32,743 nt of DNA from a virus: positions 1 through 32,743 of IMG/VR virus record IMGVR_UViG_3300032006_000041; one strand, 5' to 3'. This document shows, one piece after another, positions 1 to 6,891 of the stretch. The position numbers and the translations under genes were made by a program. Position 1 is the first letter of the stretch, and the number at the start of each line of letters is the position of its first letter. The notes beneath the pieces are model-generated. The model had not been told where the DNA came from. It searched no databases and saw only the letters and a program-made list of their open reading frames with translations.

Positions 1-238
1 GCCATCTTGTTCTCCTATGGAGTAATTGTAACTTCACCCATAATTTGTACCGATAACGGAATATCCAGAGTCCTGTAGGCCACTCCTCCAATATCTGTAT
101 ACCCTGTTGAAGCACTTCCTATTTCTATGTCATTCACATTGCCACTCAGGTCAGAATCACCACGCAATGCACTGTCTATATTTACAATCGCATCCCATAC
201 TTCTAACTCCACATCTTCTCTAATGTCTCTTGATATTT
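1..238. repeat. Terminal direct repeat, left copy (contig closure)
   Basis: This stretch matches 32506-32743 along its full length with two substitutions, at position 51 (c versus t at 32556) and position 111 (a versus t at 32616). It lies inside the tail terminator gene. Both differences fall at third codon positions and are synonymous (Ser and Ala codons). The simplest reading is assembly overlap of a circular or circularly permuted genome, with strain variation giving the two differences. A true packaged direct terminal repeat placed inside a gene is less likely. Confidence 0.95.
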
Positions 239-449
239 GCAGTCTCCAATATGCCCTTATTGTAAACTCTGTCAGGGATGATGAGTCTGCCAGTGTCAGA
301 AAGTCAACTTCACGATTGGACAACCAGAACGCCACTGAGGGAGTCTGGGAAATCATCATTGGCTCTCCTCTCAGAACCGCCCCAAAGGTTGGGTTGGTCA
401 CTGATGCCAACAAAGCATCAATTCTATCTATAACTCCTGCCCTGCTCAA
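15..449 (-). CDS. Tail terminator / tail completion protein
   Basis: A 144-residue protein between an HK97 gp10-like protein and the tail tube genes (across the contig junction). This is the usual place and size for the protein that caps the tail tube and joins it to the head. The middle contains a strand-rich core and the acidic segment REDVELEVWD, as is common in such proteins. I place the start at a TTG overlapping the upstream TGA stop (ATTGA junction), with AAGGA six bases before it. No ATG occurs until about residue 31, which would remove conserved-looking sequence. The 3' half is repeated at the other end of the window as part of contig circularity. The function is inferred mainly from gene order; no diagnostic motif is visible. 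Confidence 0.6.
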   Translation of the reverse strand: MSRAGVIDRIDALLASVTNPTFGAVLRGEPMMISQTPSVAFWLSNREVDFLTLADSSSLTEFTIRAYWRLQISRDIREDVELEVWDAIVNIDSALRGDSDLSGNVNDIEIGSASTGYTDIGGVAYRTLDIPLSVQIMGEVTITP

Positions 450-847
450 TTTAATTCCTTACTAACATGATGTTCCATAATTTCTTTTACTTCTTTTGGT
501 TGTTTTTGCAACCACTGGAAGACTTTCCAGAACATCTTATACCCTTTGAACCTGCTCCTCTTGTTTCTTGATGAAACACCTTCCACCCAAGAGGCATAAA
601 CAACATTCTTCCCCTTCATCAATGCCCCTGCATCTATCTGTCCATGGAAATTCTTAACAAGCCCTCCATTGATAGAGCCTTTTAAATATCCAGTGACAAA
701 ACCATGTCCTCTGTATAACTGCTCCCTTACTTTCCCTGCCCCCAGAACAGATATATCCAGAATTGATTCATTCAATGCTCTGGCAAACCGTTCATTTCGG
801 TGGTCAAAGAAATTTCCCTGAGTTTCCACAATGGTTTTGCTTCTCAT
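446..847 (-). CDS. HK97 gp10-like head-tail/tail completion protein
   Basis: A 133-residue basic protein. Its order in the cluster (connector, this gene, tail terminator, tail tube) and its features fit the HK97 gp10 / minor tail family. These are an N-terminal helix, a segment around residues 36-60 with VREQLYRGHGFVTGYLKGSI (a 'treatment of Arg/Gly then S/T-G-xL-xxSI' pattern typical of the family), and a long basic helix near the C terminus. In that family the product joins the tail to the connector. The ATG overlaps the upstream stop as TAATG, which suggests translational coupling. The family assignment is by pattern and order, not by alignment. Confidence 0.6.
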   Translation of the reverse strand: MRSKTIVETQGNFFDHRNERFARALNESILDISVLGAGKVREQLYRGHGFVTGYLKGSINGGLVKNFHGQIDAGALMKGKNVVYASWVEGVSSRNKRSRFKGYKMFWKVFQWLQKQPKEVKEIMEHHVSKELN

Positions 848-1773
848 TAAAAGAAAACCTGTGATTCTGTTGTGGTTGCCCTGTAAGTGTCTAAAGTTTT
901 TAAAATATTGATTGCTTCCCTATCGCTTCTTGTCACTCCCATTTCTGGAGTGCCAATTGTTTGAGTAACACCCAAATCCCTGTCTCTGAAATAAATCTTG
1001 GACAGGTCAAGACATGCCTGCACAACAAGAGTGGGATACACATACGTATAAACAGAAGTTCCTGCCGTATGAGTTGCGGCAGTTGTTCCATTAACTCCAC
1101 GTTCTACCGTGAGAGTGTTGGAAGAAATTCCAGTTATATACATCTGCTCATCATCAACCTTAATTGTCTGGGCAGTGTTTAATGTGGAAGCATCTTCTAC
1201 ACCCCAAGCAGTTTCTGTTTCTGTCGCTATAGTTCCAGTTGTTGTCTTCTCATCAGAAAGGTCATTACTGTATCCCCAGACCCCTGTAACAGCCAGTGTT
1301 TGCTGACCTCCATGGAAACCTTTAGAAGTATCCTCATTCAACTCTATTTCGACCTTGGGGCTAGTGTTATAAGGCAATAACCAGTAATCATTATTGTAGC
1401 CTTCATCTAAGGACTCACTTTCAGCCCTGTCTGTTGATTTGTAACTGGTGATAGTCCCTGTTACTGATACCAACCAACTATCCAGAGGGATAGCGTTTAC
1501 CATGGCACTGGACGGCCCAATAATATTGCCTCCTGTGCTGTTGCGTATGTTCTGAGTTGACCTACGCAATGACCCACTTCCAATATCGTAATATCTGGTT
1601 TCAGACCTTGGGCCAAAACTCTGCATCCCCATGTAGTTGTCTATCCTCACAGATGAGGCTTCAACTATTCGGGTCATGATGGCACTGTCTGATGACCAGT
1701 TAGAAGAATAGGAAGTTCCTGCTAAGTAGTCTCTTAAATCGTCTACACTAGCATAGGTGTGTCTGGTAGCCAC
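847..1773 (-). CDS. Head-tail connector protein (gp6-like) with inserted domain
   Basis: A 308-residue protein directly downstream of the small gene after the major capsid protein. The N terminus (ASVDDLRDYL, then a helix with SVRIDNYMG) and the C terminus (acidic/basic helix ending in a short tail) match the helical framework of HK97 gp6-type adaptors, which form the ring below the portal. The long middle (about residues 75-250) is Thr/Ser-rich and beta-like, with repeats of the TVERGVNGTTAATHTAGT type also seen in phage proteins carrying small beta inserts. It makes the protein much longer than the usual 100-200 residues. The start is a GTG overlapping the upstream stop (TAGTG). Confidence 0.6.
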   Translation of the reverse strand: MATRHTYASVDDLRDYLAGTSYSSNWSSDSAIMTRIVEASSVRIDNYMGMQSFGPRSETRYYDIGSGSLRRSTQNIRNSTGGNIIGPSSAMVNAIPLDSWLVSVTGTITSYKSTDRAESESLDEGYNNDYWLLPYNTSPKVEIELNEDTSKGFHGGQQTLAVTGVWGYSNDLSDEKTTTGTIATETETAWGVEDASTLNTAQTIKVDDEQMYITGISSNTLTVERGVNGTTAATHTAGTSVYTYVYPTLVVQACLDLSKIYFRDRDLGVTQTIGTPEMGVTRSDREAINILKTLDTYRATTTESQVFF

Positions 1774-1973
1774 TATTTATTTTCCTCTGTTGTTGCTTCT
1801 TTATTCTCTTCTGTTTCTGCACTCTTAGCAGTAGCTTTCTTTGTTGCATGAGTCTTGAAATATTCTCCATATGCTTTCGCTTCCTTGGCAGGAATGTCAT
1901 ATTCCTTACCTTCTACAAAAGCCATATTAAGACTTCCAATTGTCACACTCTTCAAGCAGGTTACTTTTGCCAA
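1773..1973 (-). CDS. Small head-region protein, unknown
   Basis: A 66-residue protein between major capsid and connector. The N-terminal half is a compact, possibly beta segment with FVEGKEYDIP and a helix KEAKAYGEYF. The C-terminal third is low complexity (Ala/Thr/Lys/Glu) and probably disordered. Small proteins of this layout are common just after the capsid gene in HK97-type phages, and their function is usually unknown. The start is TTG, chosen because AAGGAG lies eight bases upstream and no in-frame ATG precedes the folded part. A hairpin in the 77-base gap after the capsid gene may lower its expression. Confidence 0.6.
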   Translation of the reverse strand: MAKVTCLKSVTIGSLNMAFVEGKEYDIPAKEAKAYGEYFKTHATKKATAKSAETEENKEATTEENK

Positions 1974-1993
1974 TTTCTCTTCTCCTTGTTAGA

Positions 1994-2036
1994 GGTAGGG
2001 AGGACAAGAGGGAGATAATCTTTTATCCCCCCTACC
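1994..2036 (-). promoter_or_regulatory. Intergenic hairpin after the capsid gene
   Basis: The 77-base gap between the capsid stop and the next gene holds inverted repeats. One inner hairpin pairs GATAA with TTATC and extends into G-rich and C-rich arms, with a G-U pair on the minus-strand RNA. An alternative pairs GGTAGG with CCTACC across the whole segment. No U-tract follows, so it is not a standard terminator. A role as a partial attenuator or mRNA-end stabiliser after the most expressed gene is inferred. Confidence 0.45.
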
Positions 2037-2050
2037 AGTTTAGCCCCCTA

Positions 2051-3361
2051 TTAAGGAGCGGCTTTCAGAATCTTGAAGGCGGCGGCAAGTCCAACTTGAC
2101 CATCACCACGCCTTGTACCAAAGAACCCTATTTGGTCGTTCTCCATGTACAGGGAATCATTTCTTCTGATTGTAAATCCAATCCTGTCAAAGATGTAATA
2201 GTTTCGGAAATCTCCAAACACGGCAATTTCATCTGATGCCGTTATGGAGTCAGCAAGTCCGTTTCCACTTACATCACTGTTAACTACCCTCTTACCAAGC
2301 AAGAATTCAGCAGGTGGAGTGTTCAAGTCATTGACTGAATGAACACCTGCGGAAGTTGCATTGATATTGTTGATTTCTTTCGATATCAACGAATTCATCA
2401 CCCAAGTAGCATTTCCTCTGTGCTGTGCCTGCAAGGTGTAGAAAATACCAAACAAGTCAGCGGCGGTTACTGCTGTGGCAGATGCCATCACGTAATCATT
2501 GGATGAACCTTGCAGAATACCTGCATAGTTTGTGGTGTCGTTACCGTTTAAGATTCCAACATCCTCAAATCTTCCTGCCGCTTCTTGGAATATCTGCGAC
2601 AACAGGGTAGGCAGATTAACAGCAGAGTCATCTAGCAACTCTCTTGTTACCTTAATTAACCCACCTGACTTCTCTATACTGAATGGCACTTGGCCCACAG
2701 TAGGAGTTTGGTCACTAAAGGCCGCCTCTTCTGCAATCGCTCCCCAAGTTGCGGATTCCAGTGTTGGAATATATCCATCTTTGCTTGCAACACGAACAAC
2801 TGTAGATGCCGCCCTCAAAGCCCCTGACGGTAGCCCTGTGTCGTGTATCGTTGTAGGAATAAATTCCTCTGGTACAAAGTACCCACCTTCAGTATCTGTG
2901 TCTTCTTGCATAGCCTTGATTTCATCAGGCGTTGCATTTTTGAAAAAGATTTCCTGAGATGGTGACATCATCCACTTAGCAAATGTGTCTCTCTGGAATG
3001 TAGCTTCTTCTTTTTCCCTGATTCCCATTTTCTCCTGCACCCATATTGGCTGTGCAACAGCAGGTAATCCTTTTACCCAAGAAGCAGGTTTGTAACTGGC
3101 TTTTAACTCAGCCCCATTGTCATCTGCGTCATAGGTTGCAAGGTCACTGGACGCAACTGGAACAGTGTTGATAGGCTTTGAAAATTCACCTTTCATCTTG
3201 TCCAGTTCTGCCTGTGCCTCGTCTTTTGCATCAGCATCTTGAATGGCATTCCCTGCCTCATTCATTTTTGCCTTTGCTTCTTCTACATTACCGTCCTTGA
3301 GTGCCTTATCAGCTTGCTCAAGAAGATAATTGGCGTGGTTTCTAATTTCAGAAGTTTCCAC
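2051..3361 (-). CDS. Major capsid protein, HK97 gp5 fold
   Basis: A 436-residue protein with an N-terminal helical, coiled-coil region of about 70 residues rich in Ala, Glu and Lys (the delta/scaffolding domain of this family). A linker follows, then a body typical of HK97 capsids. Supporting patterns are EDTDTEGGYFVPEEF (the 'GG.lvP' N-arm motif), a long helix KWMMSPSQE, PFSIEKSGGLIKVTRELLDDS, WVMNS, and near the end FGDFRNYYIFDRIGFTIRR, a standard signature of the P-domain/A-domain end. It lies next to the protease that would remove the delta domain. The start is GTG with AAGGAG six bases before it. Confidence 0.93.
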   Translation of the reverse strand: METSEIRNHANYLLEQADKALKDGNVEEAKAKMNEAGNAIQDADAKDEAQAELDKMKGEFSKPINTVPVASSDLATYDADDNGAELKASYKPASWVKGLPAVAQPIWVQEKMGIREKEEATFQRDTFAKWMMSPSQEIFFKNATPDEIKAMQEDTDTEGGYFVPEEFIPTTIHDTGLPSGALRAASTVVRVASKDGYIPTLESATWGAIAEEAAFSDQTPTVGQVPFSIEKSGGLIKVTRELLDDSAVNLPTLLSQIFQEAAGRFEDVGILNGNDTTNYAGILQGSSNDYVMASATAVTAADLFGIFYTLQAQHRGNATWVMNSLISKEINNINATSAGVHSVNDLNTPPAEFLLGKRVVNSDVSGNGLADSITASDEIAVFGDFRNYYIFDRIGFTIRRNDSLYMENDQIGFFGTRRGDGQVGLAAAFKILKAAP

Positions 3362-3371
3362 AAAATTCTCC

Positions 3372-4025
3372 TTAATACTTTGGTTTCTTTTTCTTGCCCT
3401 TTAATTTGAGCAAATCTATTTGTGCCTGAAGCAATTCTGTGTCTGGGGCATCAGTCTCTTGGACTTCTGTGCCAGAGGCATTTTCTTCAGGAGTTTCACC
3501 TGTATAAATTTCCAACAAGGTTTTTGGCTTCTCCTCATCAGATTCTGATTTGGAAGAAATTGTCTGTGTTGCAGGAGATGCTCCCCTGATAACAGTGCTT
3601 ACTTCCACCCAGTCCAGTTCTTTTATTCTTCTGGTCTGGGACTTCCCACTTCCTTCAATTTCCCACCCTTCTTCTGGGACATTGAATCCAACTGACCACT
3701 CCCTGACAAAGTTTCCAGAAACATTGGAAAATGCTTCCTTCCCTCCCTGCGTTTCCATGTTCATCTGCATCAGCGTGTATAACTTATACTCATCATCAGC
3801 AATGTGAACTGGTCTTGCAGAAATAACCTTGCCAACCACTGAATGTTGGTCATGTCCTGCCAGAACTGGTAATGGCAGATTCTTGGCAATAGAACCATTG
3901 AAAGCAATAGGGTCAATTATGTCCCCATCTGAATCAACAACTCCCATTGTGTTTGTAAATGCTTCAACCAAACCCTGTGAAGCATCCACAGCCTTGGCAT
4001 CTGACATCAATGTTTTCTTAATCAT
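3372..4025 (-). CDS. Prohead maturation protease, HK97 family
   Basis: A 217-residue serine protease of the HK97 prohead protease (U35) family that cleaves the capsid delta domain during head maturation. The expected elements are in order: an N-terminal strand and GVVDSDGDII loop, catalytic His in AGHD (about residue 58), then the nucleophile Ser in REWSVGF (about residue 111). The VSTVIRGASP segment near residue 150 matches the conserved 'vSlV..pA.p' strand. The C-terminal tail is acidic, then Lys-rich, and probably flexible. The start is the ATG at 4025 overlapping the portal stop (ATGA) with GGAG upstream. An ATG 45 bases earlier would lie within the portal gene. Confidence 0.9.
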   Translation of the reverse strand: MIKKTLMSDAKAVDASQGLVEAFTNTMGVVDSDGDIIDPIAFNGSIAKNLPLPVLAGHDQHSVVGKVISARPVHIADDEYKLYTLMQMNMETQGGKEAFSNVSGNFVREWSVGFNVPEEGWEIEGSGKSQTRRIKELDWVEVSTVIRGASPATQTISSKSESDEEKPKTLLEIYTGETPEENASGTEVQETDAPDTELLQAQIDLLKLKGKKKKPKY

Positions 4026-6085
4026 ACCGTTACTCCTTCTGGTACATAGTTTCTGGGCATTGGAATCCAAGATAGAGTCCCATTCGGATGGTCTTCTATG
4101 TCATAAGCGTCTTCTACGTTATATATCTGGTTATTCCTTTCAATGCAGGTTCTTCCATAAGGGTCACCTGCAGGAACATAAGTATCATTGGGGTCACCAT
4201 CTATATCAAAAGCCCTGACCCACTCAAAGCCCTGATTCTTGAACATGTTCACACTGGTTAGGTTCTGACTTCTCATTATTTCTGTTCTGGCAATCAAAAC
4301 CGCTCTTTTCTCAGTTTCCTGCATTACAGTCTTGATTCCCTTAAAGCCTTCATCTGGAACTCCTCTTGCAAGTTGCTCAATTGAATAGCCTCTTTCAAAA
4401 GCTGTATTGATAGCCCTTTGAACATGCTTGTGTGTTGTGGAATGAATCATCTTGGCTCTGGTTGGCACAGTTGTTAAAACCTGTGCTACCACTGGATGGG
4501 CCTCTGACCACTCCAGTTGTCCTGCCAGTCCACTGGTGTTCACAATTCCAAAAGTGTTCTTGGATACTTCCACATACATCTTCCAAAGTATTTCACTAAG
4601 ATTGCCTAGTTCAGTATCTGGGATTAATGAGTCAGCAGTAAAAGGAAATCCTCCTGCTTTTTCTATTTCAAAGTCCCTACTAAGGAACCTTCCCAAGATT
4701 CCATCCACCCTGCTCTTCTGGCTCTTAAAATACTTGGTATAAACTGGGGTGTACTTCTCAGTTAAGGTGTCCCTGTCCCTGTTTAGTTCTTTCCCCATGG
4801 CTTTGCCCCTGTATGCCACAGGGTCATCTTTTTTTTCAGCCGAATAGAGAGCAGAAAAACCAGACATCCCTGCAAGGCTTTCTGTAGGAGCCATGGACTC
4901 AATGATGTTGGCAGGCAATCGTCTTACTTCACCATCTGGCAGAGCATCTTGCCCTACCATTTCCCTTGCTTCATTCAATGTAACAATTCCACTGGTAAAC
5001 AGTTGAGCCGCTCTTGCATTGATGGTTTCCTTGTCATCAAGGAAACCCCTCATCTCTGTGAGGTCTACAGCAATGGTTTCACCCATCTCCATGCCAACAC
5101 AGTAATTAAGGAATCTAACAATCTTGTCTATCAAGGGTTCTAAGGTTTCAGAATGGAAAGAAAATCTTGCTTCCCTATAGTTGGAGAAGGTTGACCTCTG
5201 TAATCCCACATTTGCCGATATCAAAATTGGGGGAACTCCAAGGACTGAACAAATCCTTGATTCTGTATGGTTATGTAAATCAGTCAGAGCCATTTCAGCA
5301 GGGGCTGATGCCATTTGCTGATATTCCGCATCATCATCTAATACAGCAACCGAATGGAAGTTATTAGTGCCACCAAATGATGACCTCCACCTTGACCTGA
5401 TTCTTGTGGCTTCCTCTTGGGAGGTAAGCCTGCGTTTTACTTTAAGCAGTCCACTTGGAACTCCTGCGTTCTGGAAGAACACCTTGGCAAAGTCCGTCAT
5501 GGATAAATCAAGGTTTATTGTCTTGGTCAGAACATGTAATGGGGAAAGCCCATACAAATCCCCACTGGGATTTGGAAAACTTATGTGACCCACATCTTCA
5601 GGTTTCAGGAAATACTCTTTCCCATCTACTTCATAAGAATAGCCCTTAACACCTTCCCCTGATGGCATGATAGATACCCTGTCAGGTCGTAAGAGGTAAA
5701 GCCCAGTAATCTGGTTACCTCTGGAGCGTTCTTTAAGAACATAGGCATTTCCAGAGACATAGAGATAAGTTACCAGTCTTTCCAACCAGTGATAAAAATC
5801 CTGAGTGCCGTTGGGGGACATGATGAGATTAGCAAGAGGAGTTCCTTCCACTTCAACCAACCCATCTGTTGTGTCTCTCTGTACATAGAACCTAGCGGCG
5901 GCTGTGCCAGTCGCAAGTTCCCTGATACAAGCATTAACTATGGCATTGCGTCCATAGCCCTCTTTTGCGTAGTTGCCATAGTTGTCTTCTGGATAAACAA
6001 CATTAGATAAATCATTTACTAATGGAACTGATGAAGCCACATCATATGTGACCTCTTTCTGGAAGAATGGAAACCAATTTGGCAT
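4022..6085 (-). CDS. Portal protein fused to a Mu F-like head morphogenesis domain
   Basis: A 687-residue protein. Residues 1 to about 400 are an HK97-type portal: early Asn/Ala-rich helix (GRNAIVNACIRELATG), WLERLVTYLYVSGNAYV, YLLRPDRVSI, the ISFPNPSGDLYGLSPL loop, FFQNAGVPSG, and the stem helix region LGVPPILI. The last 90 residues or so begin with ARTEIMRSQN (from about 599) and include WVRAFD, then Cys and Asp residues and DHPNGTLSWIPM. Together these are the signature of the Mu F / SPP1 gp7 minor head family, usually a separate gene next to portal. The linker of about 100 residues is helical. No frameshift is needed; the reading frame is continuous. The gene precedes protease and capsid, as expected. 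Confidence 0.9.
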   Translation of the reverse strand: MPNWFPFFQKEVTYDVASSVPLVNDLSNVVYPEDNYGNYAKEGYGRNAIVNACIRELATGTAAARFYVQRDTTDGLVEVEGTPLANLIMSPNGTQDFYHWLERLVTYLYVSGNAYVLKERSRGNQITGLYLLRPDRVSIMPSGEGVKGYSYEVDGKEYFLKPEDVGHISFPNPSGDLYGLSPLHVLTKTINLDLSMTDFAKVFFQNAGVPSGLLKVKRRLTSQEEATRIRSRWRSSFGGTNNFHSVAVLDDDAEYQQMASAPAEMALTDLHNHTESRICSVLGVPPILISANVGLQRSTFSNYREARFSFHSETLEPLIDKIVRFLNYCVGMEMGETIAVDLTEMRGFLDDKETINARAAQLFTSGIVTLNEAREMVGQDALPDGEVRRLPANIIESMAPTESLAGMSGFSALYSAEKKDDPVAYRGKAMGKELNRDRDTLTEKYTPVYTKYFKSQKSRVDGILGRFLSRDFEIEKAGGFPFTADSLIPDTELGNLSEILWKMYVEVSKNTFGIVNTSGLAGQLEWSEAHPVVAQVLTTVPTRAKMIHSTTHKHVQRAINTAFERGYSIEQLARGVPDEGFKGIKTVMQETEKRAVLIARTEIMRSQNLTSVNMFKNQGFEWVRAFDIDGDPNDTYVPAGDPYGRTCIERNNQIYNVEDAYDIEDHPNGTLSWIPMPRNYVPEGVTV

Positions 6086-6155
6086 AGAACCTCCATAGCT
6101 TTGGGGGTACTTGCCTTGACCACTGGTTTCTCATTCTACCATATGAATCAAGCCC

Positions 6156-6422
6156 TCAGTCCACTTGTATACGTGTCCTCAATGCAAACGTCTTCTTGCC
6201 CTTCAGGATAGCCTTCTCTGTTTCCTTCAACTCAGAGCGGAGGTAATCAAATATCTTGGCAACGTCATCATTGCTGATACTGTCCCTGAACTGGGGCTTG
6301 GTGATGCAGAGCAAAGCATCAAACTTGCTTGCTACCTTTTCCACCCTCTCAGAGACAATGGCTTGCCTGTACTCTGTTTCTGTAATCATGCCGTCTAAAT
6401 AAAGTTTTCTATTAGTATCCAC
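6156..6422 (-). CDS. Small helical protein, unknown
   Basis: An 88-residue, charged, mostly helical protein with no domain I recognise. The start is GTG with AAGGAG eight bases upstream, and a perfect GNRA-capped hairpin abuts that ribosome binding site. It sits between a similarly small gene and portal, inside the structural operon. Its RBS (AAGGAGTTA) and upstream promoter are of the early-gene type, which suggests a regulatory or host-takeover role and not a structural one. That role is inference. Confidence 0.65.
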   Translation of the reverse strand: MDTNRKLYLDGMITETEYRQAIVSERVEKVASKFDALLCITKPQFRDSISNDDVAKIFDYLRSELKETEKAILKGKKTFALRTRIQVD

Positions 6423-6436
6423 TTTGCTAACTCCTT

Positions 6437-6456
6437 GGGGGGAGTTGCCTCCCCCC
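6437..6456 (-). promoter_or_regulatory. GNRA-capped hairpin directly upstream of an RBS
   Basis: On the minus-strand RNA this is an 8-bp perfect stem GGGGGGAG/CTCCCCCC closed by GCAA, a GNRA tetraloop. Its 3' arm ends immediately before AAGGAG of the gene starting at 6422. It could shield or position the ribosome binding site, or mark an RNA end. No U-tract follows, so termination is unlikely. Confidence 0.6.
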
Positions 6457-6473
6457 TGCTTGTTTTAGTTTCT

Positions 6474-6701
6474 TTATAGAGAGCCTACAACACCAGTGAT
6501 GTAGTCCAAGCTGATTTCACCGTTCTTAACAATCCTAAGAATTTCAAGATTGTTTGAGTAGGAATCTTTCCATGTTTTGGAATTCACCCTAGTGCCATAT
6601 ACAGCTTCAAACTCACCAATGTTGTGGGTGGTAACCCTGTAGGTAGTAACCCTGTCTGAGAACCTTTTTGCGGTGACTATGGTGTTTTCTTTGATATTCA
6701 T
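6474..6701 (-). CDS. Small protein, unknown
   Basis: A 75-residue protein with alternating hydrophobic and charged residues, probably a small beta-rich fold (TVTAKRF, RVTTYRVTTH, FEAVYG). I do not recognise a family. An early-type promoter with the shared TTGACA-YRTGTAAA motif lies about 35 bases upstream and AAGGAGTTA precedes the ATG. It is probably cotranscribed with the next small gene and forms an early-type cassette within the late operon. Confidence 0.65.
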   Translation of the reverse strand: MNIKENTIVTAKRFSDRVTTYRVTTHNIGEFEAVYGTRVNSKTWKDSYSNNLEILRIVKNGEISLDYITGVVGSL

Positions 6702-6734
6702 GTTTAACTCCTTACTAAATTTGTTTACAAGGGG

Positions 6735-6764
6735 AGTTTACCTTATTTTCTTTACATATGTCAA
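6735..6764 (-). promoter_or_regulatory. Sigma70-like promoter with shared operator motif
   Basis: On the minus strand this reads TTGACATATGTAAA, then an 18-base total spacer to TAAACT as the -10 element. The first 14 bases match the motif found at six other places in front of early genes. It would drive the small genes at 6701 and 6422 and could read on into portal. Confidence 0.65.
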
Positions 6765-6783
6765 CACCTATTCTTACGAATAT

Positions 6784-6891
6784 CTAAGCAAAGTTTTTAT
6801 GCTTACATCTGGAGCAGACAATGATAGTTCCTTTCACTGCATATTCAGCCAGAAGTTTATTGCACATGGCACATCTGAAATACTTCACCAT
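6784..6891 (-). CDS. Com-like small zinc-finger protein
   Basis: A 35-residue protein starting at an ATG that overlaps the end of terL. It contains two Cys pairs, RCAMCNKLLAE and VCSRCKHKN, spaced as in the Com family of phage Mu (pattern RCxxCnkLLa...i.CxRCk..N), whose founder is a zinc-binding translational activator of mom. The match is in the family-defining residues although the protein is shorter than Mu Com. No mom-like modification gene is recognisable here, so the target is unknown. Small Com-like proteins do occur next to terminase and portal genes in other phages. The position between terL and the small-gene cassette makes a regulatory role plausible. Confidence 0.7.
   Translation of the reverse strand: MVKYFRCAMCNKLLAEYAVKGTIIVCSRCKHKNFA

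Noticed and set aside
1-238. A physical direct terminal repeat used in packaging
   Set aside because: The repeat lies inside a tail gene and carries two silent differences, which fits assembly overlap in a mixed population better than a packaged terminal repeat.
127-465. Open frames on the plus strand throughout the window, for example 127-465, 2532-2957 and 28957-29733
   Set aside because: They lie opposite real minus-strand genes with recognisable products, have no ribosome sites and no recognisable motifs. The length follows from low stop frequency opposite these genes.
4395-4586. Minus-strand frame inside the portal gene
   Set aside because: It is contained in the portal-MuF gene, which is continuous and has family motifs on both sides.
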